Origin: Chlorella sp. KRBP
Lineage: Eukaryota; Chlorophyta; Trebouxiophyceae; Chlorellales; Chlorellaceae
NCBI GenBank assembly: GCA_004335735.1
Contig: QAXK01000720.1
Location: 1 to 64,000, forward strand
DNA: 64,000 nucleotides
Reading direction: 5' to 3'
Below, piece after piece: positions 46,701-57,270 of this stretch. Both the position numbers and the translations under genes were made by a program. Positions within the stretch are counted from its first letter, which is position 1; every line of letters starts with the position of its first letter. A model generated the notes under the pieces. It was given only the letters and a program-made list of their open reading frames with translations. It did not search any database and had not been told where the DNA came from.

Positions 46701-48051
46701 GCAGCAGCAGCAGCAGCCGCAGCTGACGCCGCGGCCATCGATGCTGGACACAGCCCTGAGCTTGCTGAGGGGTCCCTGGAGGCGCAGCAGCAACGCGTCA
46801 GACGCTGGGGAGGGCCGCCGCCGGCGCACGTCGACTCGCGAGTCGGACGCAGCGGTAGCAGCAGAGGAGGGCCGGGCCCGGGGCCTGGGCCACTTCATCC
46901 ACGGCAAGCGCACCGGCAGCATCGAGCACAGCAGCATCCAGGAGGCGGGGTCGACAAGCCCCCGGCGGCTGTTCAAGACCTTCAGCCTGAACCTGGGGGC
47001 TGGCAGGGGGGCCGCAGGGCAGCAGCAGCAGCCGCCGGGCGTGCGACGGAGGACCACCAGCAGCCGTATGATGGGTGCCGGGCGGGAGCATGTGAGTCGC
47101 AGCACAGCTGCAGGCCTTGTGCGCGCACGTCTTCACATATGCATATCAGCCCTGTATGCACACACGTTTTCACAGACGCATACACATGCACGGGTCTTCA
47201 TGCACCAGCCAATCCTGGCAAGCAAGTGCATGCTAAGCAGCACTAAGGCCCTGCCCTTTGTACTTCTGGTATTTGCGCAATGCGACAGCAGCGTTGTTCT
47301 CACTGTGCGTCTACATGCTGGTGTGCATGTGTGGCCATGTGTGCGCCTCTTCCACTGCTTGCTTCTGACTGCATACTCTCATACCTTAGTAGCATCCAAC
47401 CCAGTGTCGGCAACTGACGTGCACTCCTCTTGCACTGCCGGTTGCTGACTGCGTGCCTGTATGTTCATCCATGTGTTTGTGGGTATGCAGCTGCTGCAGT
47501 CGTGTGCCAGCGAGCAAATCCCCAGCGCTGCCAGCCCCAGGCGCAGCACAGCAGAGTCCTGGCGGCAGAGCCAGATGCACCGCACAACAGCAGCAGACAG
47601 AGCCCTAGGCGCAGCCAGGGCCGGCCACAAATATGCGCCCATGACCTCGTCTGCAACAGACCAGTCTGCAGCGGCAGCAGCGGCACGGGACCGCAGCTAC
47701 ATGCAGCACCTGCACCAGCAGCAGCACCTACGGCAGCAGCAGCAGCAGCTCCAACAGCAGCTCAGCAGCATGCCCAGCACGCGCAGCACCGCTCCTGCAT
47801 CAACACACTCGCCTGCAGCAGTTGGCGCAGGGGGAGGCTTGGCACCAGGGAGTGCCTCGGAGCCTGGCCGGGCGCTGCAGCATGACGTGATGCCGTCGCC
47901 AGGGCCCGGCGGCAGCCCCGCCACATCAGCAGTGGGGTGCAGGGCGGACCTGTCAGCGGGGGCCAGCCCCCGCAGCGGCTACAGCAGCAGGCGGGCCACC
48001 TTCACGCAGCTCCCACGTATCAACAGCGGCGGCGGCGCTGCCGGCGGCCCC

Positions 48052-48082
<31 letters not shown>

Positions 48083-51000
48083 TGTCCATGATGGCGTCTG
48101 TGCCGGTACCTCCCCTGGCCCTGCAGCAGCAGGTGGGGGCCCGGCCCCGCCGCGCGTCTGACGAAGGCAGCAGCGTAGGTGGTAGCAGCACAGCCGGGCA
48201 GTGCCCGGCCCTGCAAGCATCTGCGTCAGATATGGCTCTGCGTGCCAGGCGGCTCGGCATGCTGCTGTCCATGTCCCGCGCACAGGCGCACCAGCAGCAG
48301 CAGCAGGCGCCGCACCTGTCCGACGGAGGCCCGACAGACTTCTCCCTGCTTGCCGGTGCGGCTACCATGGCACCTAGCAGGACTGCTGCTGTGCCGCCTG
48401 CAGCAGCTGAGGCCGCGCCCTCATCTGGCGCTGGTTCGTTCCTGCGCACGAGCTTCAGTGCTCGGCCTGCTCCCGTAGGCAGCTTTGCAGGCCTCAGCAC
48501 CAGCCACAGCCTGAGCACCCGCCCGCCTGGCACCCCCAGCTCTCTTGCTGGCCACTCTGTGGGGGGTCAATCAGCAGAGGGTTGGGCCACAGGGCAGGCT
48601 GGGGGTGGCACGACTGGAACCGTGCCTGCAAGCCAGGCAGCAGCAGCAGCAGGTGGTGGTGGAGAGGTCAGCAATGCCTCAGACCCCGATGTGTCGCCGT
48701 TCATGCTGTTGCAGCAGCCCGCGTTGGAGCCAGGCCTTGGCGCCGACGCACCTTCTGCTGCTGCTGCTGCTCATGTCGTGGGTGGTGGCGTACTGCCGAT
48801 AGCCCAGCCAGCGCAGCAGGAGCTGTGGAGCACACAGCAGCAGCAGCAGCAATCTTTGATGGAGGCATACATGGATGGCTCTGCTGCTGCTGCTGCTGCT
48901 GCAGTGACAGCAGCGGCAGTGGCTGCGGCTGAGGAGGCTGCGTTTACTGAGGAGCAGGAGGCGGCAGCAGCTGCAGAGGCTGATGCGGTGGCGGCGGCAG
49001 CACAGGCGGCTGCGGCCGAGCAGACCCCCGATACCGGTGCTGCTGGTGCTCAATGGTGCGTGCTTGCTGTTTGTGTTTTTTATTGATGGCTCTTTCGTTG
49101 TGCGCGTACAAATAAAAGAGGCGTGTCGAATGGCCACATCGGCCATGTTGCGAGGTCGTACTGTGCCTGCCGTGTATCCCTCGGCCCCCCCAACCCCAGC
49201 CATCCTGGGATTGTCCAAGTCTGACCGCCCACTTGTTGAAGCACACAAGTGTACAGCCACAAGTACTTAGCATGGTCCTGTTAACACCTCCACTGTTGCT
49301 GATGCTGTGCTCTCGCACCTGCAGGTGTGCTCTCAAGGGCACTGTCAAGGCCCCAACCAACCACCTTTCAAACACTTACTACACACCCGCGTCCCCAAAA
49401 GCAACCCAATGTGACCTTGTCGACATTGCTGACTCACCCGTGTCCCTATGCTGAATTTGTCGCACCTGCAGGTTTGCACACGAGGGCATCCTCAATTGTG
49501 CACGCGCCATACGGGACGACCTGGACCGCCTGGGCCTGCTGGACCAACTGCTTCTGGGCTCTCACCAGCCGCCAGCAACAGCAGCAGAAGAAGCAGCAGC
49601 AGCAGCGCACAGAGCCTTCAGCACAGAGCAGGACAGCAGCAGCAAGGCCGGCGCGGCCGGCAGTGGTGCGACAGCATGCTGTGCAGCCGCCGCAGCAGCG
49701 GCGGAGGGCGCTTGTGCTGCCAGCTGCACGGGCGTCGCGGGCGCTGCGAGGGCTGGTGCAGGCAGTGCTGAGGAGGGTCGGTTCATGAACAGTAGTGAGA
49801 TGCCAGACTGCAGGGGCTGGACTCTGGTGCTGACTGGCCATAGCCTGGGTGAGTAGGCGGGGTTTAGTGGGTGGCAGACTGTAAAACCTGGCAAGGGCCG
49901 TTTGCAAGGCAGGGTGTGGTTTAGTGTACGGAGAGTTGAAGAAACATTGCATCTGTCTGCTTGGCACATGAATGAGGGTGTCGGCTGGGCGTATGTATGC
50001 CTGTGTCTCCTGTGTGCAGCATCATGGCAGGCTCAGGTGCGCGGTACAGCTGTGTTGAATGAGTCGAACGAGTTGAAGGCACATGCAGGTACTGGTGGTG
50101 GTGGATGTTTTGCGATGTTTTCCTTGCCCCAATGATGCTGAAAGGCCAGCTCCAGGTTGGCGCCAATTTAACAGCCTGACAACCTGCTGACAAAAACCAT
50201 GTGCTGAGGGGACGTTTTGGTGGATCGACTGCTTGGAACCACACATGTTGTTGAGACAGCGTGTGTGTTTGGCTGCAGATTGGTCTCCAGCCCTCCTCTG
50301 TTCCCTCGCGTTGTCCATGTGTCCATACCTGATTACACACGCAGCACGATGCCAGTGCGCATCAGGCGCCCTCACTTGGAACAAACAAACAAACAAACAG
50401 ACCGCGCTCGCGCAGATACCATGTCACCTCTATGTGCCGTTGATTGTGTATGCCGTGTGGTTGTGTCTGTGCAGGCGCTGGCGTCGCAGCGCTGCTGGGG
50501 CTGCACTATCGAGCACGCTACGCATCTGTGCGCTGCTGGTGCTTTGCTCCACCCGGGGGCCTCATGAGTCCCGCAGCAGCCAGCAGCCTCAAGGACATCT
50601 GCTACAGCCTTGTCAGTGCAAAGGTGCGGCTGTAGCACCGGGGTTGGGTGCAGGAGCGGGTGGGAGGGTCAAAGCAGTGTTGTGCCTCTGCAATAGCTAC
50701 AGCAAAGCCTAGGCCTGTGAATGCTTGCTGCAGGTTGCTGGTCACTTTGCACTCTCAGTGTGGCCCAAGGCATTGAGGCATCTTTCGTAGCTGCTTGAAA
50801 GTGTGTGGGTCACAACGTGTGGGGTTGCTGATTGCAATCTGCTGCTACCATTGCCGCATGTCTGCGTGCCTCATCCATGCACTCACAGCATGCTGACAGG
50901 TGTGTGCAACCGCACACGTCAAGTGGTGTTCCATACGCGCAACACATGTCCACCCCTGCTGCAGGACATGATCCCTCGGATGTCCCTCTGGACCACTGAG

Positions 51001-52611
51001 CGCCTGCGTGATGAGATGATGATATGTGCGCTGCGCTGCAAGGTAGGCATGGCCGCACGCCTGTCACCCGTCTGGCATTGCTGGTTGCGAACCCACTTGC
51101 AGGCACATCTCAGTCATGGTTGTCCAGCGTGACGTCAATGCGCAGGCACCTTCCTGTGTGCACTTGGCACTGCTGATGCGCACGTGCAAGCTGCTGCTGG
51201 GTGCTGCCCGGAGGCAAGGATTGGGTGCACGTGGAGGAGGGTCTGCTGCGGCACCTGCATTGTGCACTGGCGTCACACCTGTTACTCACAGCTACGTCCT
51301 GCTGTACTGTGTATGTGTATATTCCTGTGCGCAGATGCCCAAGTACAAGCTGCTGCTGGGCGCTGCCTTTGGCAAGAAGTGGTCAGAGGAGGAGGTGCTG
51401 AGGCCCCTGGAGGAGCTGACGGACGCTGAGGTGTGCGCCTTCCAGGACTATCGGAGGGCCGTGGTGGAGGAGCGCTCCCTGGACCCGTTGCGGGTGAGTG
51501 GCCATGTTGGTGGTGGTGTGCTGTGGACCGGTGTGGGCGGGGTATCATGATGCTGTCGTGTAGTAGGGGCAGTACTACTGTCGTATTGGGGTAAGGTGGT
51601 GTGATCCAGCAGCATGATCGGCGCTCGATTTGGATGGAACCCCTGCCGTTGAATGGTAGTGGCGTTGGTAGTGGTGTGCTGTGTGCCAGTGTGGCTGTTG
51701 TTTGACAGCGATGGTGTCAGGACGATCTCCTGCCCGCTACTACCCTGGTGGGCATGGTACCGCTATGTTTGTTGCGAACGTGCTCACATGGGATGGGGTG
51801 TGCCTGTCAGAACCGCCTGTGTTTGAACCAACGCATGGCCCAGCACTTCCCAGCCACTGCTGCATCAACGCTCAATGTTTCGCACACTATGCTGTGCTGT
51901 GCTGTGCTGTGCTGTGCTGCACAGGTGCGCATTGCTCGTGAGTTTGTGCCCCCAGGCGAGGTCTTGTGGCTTGAACGCAACAAAATGCTGCAGCCCCGGC
52001 TGCGTGTGCTCAACACGCTCAGCGCCCGCCCAGGTCCACCGACAGCGCCAGATGCAGCGCAGCTCGCCAGCCCAGCTGCAGCAGCTGGCGTGATGGGTGA
52101 CGACACGCCTGCAGGCAACGCACACCTTGCTGGGGACAGCTCTGTCGTTGCTGCTGCCCCAGCAACAGCAGCAGCAGGGGCAAGCGTCCAGGCGCGGGGT
52201 CTGGCTGCCGGCAGGAGCCCTGCCCTGGGGCTTACCGACACACCCCCAGGCCCCACACCTGGCGCTGCAGCTGCAGCCCCGGGCAGTGGGAAAGGCTACG
52301 GGGGCAACTCCATGCTGCGGGGCGGCAGTGCAGCGTTGGAGGCGGCAGCTGTGGCTGTGGCGGGCAAGCGGGTAGTGAGCCGCTTGCAGCCACGCATTAC
52401 AGACGGCCTTGGAATAATCGTGGGTGGCATGGTGGTGAGTCGCAACATGTTTGCTGACCATGTGCCTGATAAGCAGCTGTACCAGCTGAAGCGGCTGGTG
52501 AGGTACCTGAAGCGGCAGCAGGCTCTGGGCCGGCCGCTGCCGCCCGGGATCGAACCCGTGCTGCTGAAGAGCCCTCCCGCGGTGCAGCAGGGGATGTCGA
52601 GGCGCATGTAG
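40718..52611 (+). CDS. sn-1-specific diacylglycerol lipase (DAGL family), greatly enlarged
   Basis: Membrane lipase hydrolysing diacylglycerol at sn-1. Exons: 40718-40766, 41020-41217, 41467-41632, 41960-42094, 42359-43936, 44167-44995, 45504-45654, 45938-47091, 47491-49055, 49472-49848, 50475-50623, 50965-51042, 51335-51493, 51925-52611; total 7275 nt, 2424 residues, versus about 1040 in human DAGL-alpha. The N-terminus (LFGRSWHISSDD) and four membrane segments (exons 2-4) match the family. Catalytic landmarks: YANAIYGWP, a Cys cluster (RCCRLCCGGCC), DLLYVNYNN, VVVAIRGSLSVED, FAHEGILNCARAI, the nucleophile LTGHSLGAG (Ser about 2066), Asp in DMIPRMS (about 2118), PKYKLLLGAAFG, and His in FADHVPDKQL (about 2375). 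Low-complexity Ala/Gln/Ser sequence fills exons 5-6 and a 900-residue insertion in exons 8-9. All phases agree. Confidence 0.92.
45361..45494. repeat. ACTC/ATTC tetranucleotide microsatellite in a lipase intron
   Basis: A long run of cact, actc and attc units ends right before the CCCCCGACAG acceptor of the exon at 45504, so it forms the pyrimidine-rich part of that 3' splice site. Confidence 0.95.
45938..49055 (+). other. Low-complexity insertion inside the DAG-lipase catalytic domain
   Basis: Two large exons (45938-47091 and 47491-49055) encode about 906 residues rich in Gln, Ala, Ser and Pro, with scattered basic/Ser segments such as RRRTSTRESD. They sit between the beta-strand VVVAIRGSLSVED and the segment FAHEGILN, which in animal DAG lipases are separated by only about 20 residues. 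The frame is open throughout and flanking phases match, so this is coding and not retained intron. Confidence 0.85.
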
Positions 52612-54441
52612 TAGGCCAGCAGCAGCTGCTGTTGACAGCAGGGGCACCAGCCATCTGGGGAGAGCAGCAGCAGTACTGCTGGCGAGACGTCAGCAGTGGT
52701 GGATTGATTGCAGACAGCCCCAGGCAGCGGCACTCTGCAGCGGGACAAGCGTTGGGGTTAGAGGATGTACTGCTTTGCTTGTGAACGGTGTGCTGTACTG
52801 TGTGGTCCTCTCCTGGTGTGTGTACTGCCAACCCTGCTGACAGGGCTGCACGAGCATGTACTGGCGCAGTCGCCGGTGCTGATCATGAGGTCTGCGTGTG
52901 GTTGCAGGACTGGTTCAGTTGACTGTGCTATAGGTGTGAGGCGTCATGTCTTGGAGACCGCATATGCTCTTCCAGGCCCTGTTGCTTGGCGCGGGGTCAG
53001 CATCACTATCTGGAGGGGCTTCTGTGACATTTTCGGGCCCGCTGGGTGTTGCTGGTTTGTGGTAGAGTCAGCAGGAGGATGCATGCACAGTGCTTCTCAG
53101 ACTGCAGCTGCATGCATCACCCACTGCCAGGTTTTCAGGGCTTTTGGTGGTGGTCTGACTGCAGTGCATGATATCTGATCATGTGCTGATGCTGTATAAG
53201 TCACCAGGGGGCGTGTTCTAGTTGCCAGCACAGCGCTGTACTGGCATCGTGGACTATATTGTGCGGAGGTCTGTACCTTGTGGGTGCTGGCAGCTGTATG
53301 CCTGCTGTGAAGTCCATAGTCTGGCATGTGCGGCGGACTATCTTTAGTGAAGTCCATAGTCTGGCATGTGAGGCTGAGTGCTCCCACAAAGTGAGGGACC
53401 CCACACTGCAAAAAGTGACAGCGCAGCACTGTAGGTTGCAGCAGCTGTGTGTGGCTGCAATTGGGAGAGTGCTTCTGTCTCCCTCCCAAACGTATGCACA
53501 CATGCATGCAGGTATGCATGCATCATGTCATCAACACATGCTATGCCTGGGCTCCGCAGCTTGGCGGGCGCTGCATCGCTGACAGCGCTGACACCTGCAT
53601 ACTGGCAGCTGCTGATTGATGTTTTAATTCTTCGCTGTTGATGACTTGGATGCATTGACGTGAGAAGCTGTGCTCAAACACCAGCGGTGGTTCAGCAGCA
53701 CGTCAGGATCCACAACTTATGAATCCTTGTAGGCCTTACGTGTCACAAGCATTCGAACAACAGCTGGCTGTACCAGCATGCCCTACGCTGCTGACATGAA
53801 GGGCACTGCGTTTGCTTGCTGTCAAATGCCGTGAGGTGGACTAGTGTGATGTTTCACAGCGTGCTCTGTTTGCTGTGGGTGGTGTGTGGGGTGTGGTGTG
53901 GCGTGGTGAATGTTGTCAAAGTCTGGTAACCGGCAGCGCAGGCCCTGATGACAGATCATTAAGCCCTGGCCAATCGGCCACTTTGAGTTGCAACCCATAG
54001 TACCTGCCCAGCGGGCCTAGTGTCTACTGCATAACCCACATGCGTGCTATCGAATCAGCGTTGTCAGTCATGACTGATCATCAAGGCAAGGGGTCGCTGG
54101 CTGTGTTGTTGAACCTGTGTTAAACTGGCGTGGAGTTTGCGATGTAACCAACTAACTTGTACACCCGGACCCTTGACAGGCTGTGTGCCACTGCAAAACC
54201 TGCAGTGTGATATCACATCGATGTGACCAAGAGTTTGCTGATGGGCTGTATCCCATCTGATACAGGCCCTGGCATTGCTGCAGCTCATCACCAGGACTGG
54301 AATTCCAAAGCATTCTTGACAAGCTACATCAAGCATGGCATGCCTCCGCAACAGCTGCAACACTTAGAAAGCTTTCTTGCACCAGTCCTCATGGGCCTGC
54401 TTGCTGAATGCTTCAACTTGCACGCGTGACACAGTGGTACT

Positions 54442-54446
54442 TGTAA
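54442..54446 (+). terminator. Candidate TGTAA poly(A) signal of the DAG-lipase transcript
   Basis: TGTAA in ACTTGTAAATG, at the point where plus-strand composition changes from G/T-rich to C/A-rich. It implies a 3' UTR of about 1.85 kb. A weaker candidate lies near 54143. Confidence 0.45.
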
Positions 54447-54456
54447 ATGACTCCTG

Positions 54457-54461
54457 TTACA
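54457..54461 (-). terminator. Candidate TGTAA poly(A) signal of the metalloprotease transcript
   Basis: Plus-strand TTACA, hence TGTAA on the minus strand, only 10 bp from the plus-strand signal. I noticed no other TTACA between here and the metalloprotease stop, so the 3' UTR could be about 2.8 kb, or another unrecognised minus gene lies between. Confidence 0.4.
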
Positions 54462-56439
54462 TGGCCTCATCAATAGGCACTTCCTCATAGCACACCACCG
54501 ATGGTTATCGGGCACAACAAACTCAAAACAGCAGCAACCACCGTCCTGTAACAGTTCCTGGTTGCCACAAGCAACTGCAAACCCATCATAGAATGAACGA
54601 GCGCATGGTCAACCAGCCACCCATTGATCAGCATCGATCAACCAACCAAACAACCAACAGGTACTGCCAACTTTTGAATGCGGCTGTATATCCTCAAAGC
54701 ACAGTCCTACAGACCGGCACGAAGCACAAAAAAACACAGGTCGAGCAACCTGGGTGTAGTGCCCCATGCCGGGGTCTGTACAGGCGGTCCTGCAAAGCAG
54801 CAGGGGGTGTGGCACTGCCACAGGCTGTCAACCAGTGTTCACCAGTCGATGCCTGCTTGTAGGTTCAAAGAAACCCAGGGGATTCAGGCCATACAAACCC
54901 TGACAAAGAGGGTGTCGAGTGATAGCCAGTGATCCAGCCACAAGCAAGGGGCCAGCCAAGGGCTTGCGCCTTGAAGCCAAGCCACCAAAAGAGCCTGCAG
55001 GTGTTCAAAGAACACTGGAAACCTCCTGCAGGCCAGGTATCATGTCAATACCGTAGATACATAGATACTGTGAAAGCTGGTGCAGCCTGAGCTACACAAG
55101 GAATTCGTATGCAAAGGGAATGAGCCCGTTGCACTGCATGCAGAAGGCATGCCCTGCGTGTTCAGAAGATGCTTCAAGGGCGACTGCTGTACACGGCACA
55201 CATTAACCAACTCACCGACCCTCGAGTCCCAGCATGTCAACCCTGCACACACTGTGCAGAGCTTGCATGGCTGTCCAAATGGGTAGCAGCATAAATGGGC
55301 AGTCCTCCCACTGTCAGGCGAAGCGAGCTCTTGGCTCTCCGGGGACCAGGCACCAATGTCGACAAATCTCGCAGACGCAACGGCAGACGTGTCACACGTG
55401 CTGAACCTCACTGCAGACAGGCCTGGCGTGCACAGGCCTGCCATACTACAAATGCACACGAGAGACCCGCACTGTTTGCAAACCACTGTTCCTAGCCACT
55501 GGTAACGACCCAGGGAAAGCAGCATACAGCATGTGCCAAGTTGCCGAGCAACATGCAATGATTGCACAGCATGCATGCAGCATTCGTACAACATATACAG
55601 TATGCAACCACACACCCCATGTGCACAAGTACTGACAACACACAGACGGCTTGGGGGCTGCTTGGGCAGGTTTCTTCCCTGGCCCAAGCATCCACCCCAG
55701 GCTGTGTATGTTGCATGGCTTTGTACACAAGTGCCGCCACTGTCAACAGCCTTGGGCTGTCATGCTGTTCCTGCACACCCACACAGCCACGGCCAATGCA
55801 GTGTTCCACGAAAGCAGTGCCCACTCAGTGCACCATAGAAGCCTGCTACGGGGCTCACAACCCCACTGCCAGGGCATGCTGTGCTGGCCGTTAAGAGGCG
55901 CGGCACAGCATGACAAACGGTTTGCTTTCGAAGCTGCTTTGAGCACGGCAAACACACTACCAGCAGAAATGCAAGCCTTCAGCTCTCGCACACGCCGACA
56001 GAGCCTTTGCTCTGTGTACAGCTCATCAACTTGTCGCTTGCAGCAAAGTGGGGAACACTCCTGCAGCCAACTGGCCGCAGGGCGGTCAACACACACACGC
56101 AAACACACAGGCAGCAGCAGATGCCTCATGATCTGCAGATGCCTGCCACGCAACAGATGAAGAGTATGGTTGTGATTCAGACAACCAAACTGGCCAAAGC
56201 CAAGCCCAGCTTGGGTGGCTGCCACACAAACACATACTACGTGCTTGCATCGCTGTGCTGAGAATCGAAGCCAGACCACTCATGTAGCCAACTGAAACAG
56301 GTACAGATGTGTGTACAGCTCTACGTACACGCTTTCAGCAGACTAGGAGCTACCAGCAGAGCTGCGCAATCAATCACATTCGAAACCTAGAGTGACAAAC
56401 ACACTCAAGGAACAAGGAAGGAATCAAGGAAGGGTGCTG

Positions 56440-56480
56440 GCTGTTGTACTGCCCCCAGCACGCGGGGGCAGTACAACAGC
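56440..56480. repeat. Perfect 17-bp inverted repeat with 7-nt loop
   Basis: Left arm gctgttgtactgccccc (56440-56456), loop agcacgc, right arm gggggcagtacaacagc (56464-56480). The arms are exactly complementary. It lies in the putative 3' UTR side of the minus-strand metalloprotease. Confidence 0.9.
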
Positions 56481-57270
56481 AGACCTCGCACAGAGACAAC
56501 TCTCTTGACAAAACTCGCGCACACAACCATAGACCAACGCAGTGCTGTAAGGAATGAATGAATGACCAAAGCATGTCACTGAGCTTGCTGCAGCGCTGCA
56601 CAACGGGCGGTGTTGGTTGAACGGGTGTGCAACTTCGCAGCACGGGATGCATGGTCAGGGTAGAAGAAGCACAAAGTCGGGACGAGACGAACAAACCTTG
56701 CCGAAGCATCAGGGCTTGGCGCTAGCCGTCTCGAGAATCAATGTGCTGCCTCAGCAGCCAATGGCACTGAACACCTGTGCCTGCACACCATAGCTGCACA
56801 TGCTGGTCAGCATACAATGCCTTGCGCCTGCTGGGAATGTGGCGCAACATAGGGACAAAACCGCACAGACACCAACCTCAAACACCTGCACCTAGGAACC
56901 AACAAAGTGGGCCGGTGATTGCATGGCACAGAGCCGGATGGATTCCTGCACAGAGCGAGCATGTCAGCATCGTGTGCAGGGCGGGAAACAAGGAGGCATG
57001 TGTGCGGCGCATGCGCTTTCAGATATACTGAAGCGGCAGCAGCCTCAGCTATGCTGGCCAACGTGCCTACCAAACCACGTGCCAAACAACATGGCTTGAC
57101 TCGTGGGGTAGGAAGGCCAGGAAACAAAACACCGGACAGTGTGCAGTACAATGCAAACCACGCCGGCGAGGACTTGCCGGAGAGTGCAGCATGCAGAAGG
57201 CAAGGAAGCAGCGGGCTCCCGCTTACGACACAGGTTGTGCAAAGCTGAGACACTGCAAAGGCACGGCAGT

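Larger units (their letters stand above)
52612..57270. other. 4.7-kb stretch between convergent lipase and metalloprotease genes
   Basis: No coding segment was recognised. The plus strand reads G/T-rich up to about 53640 and C/A-rich after about 54470, fitting long 3' UTRs of the plus-strand lipase and the minus-strand metalloprotease that meet near 54450. A direct repeat of about 48 bp lies at 53275-53372. Many open frames of 60-215 codons occur, but none has a family motif. Confidence 0.5.
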
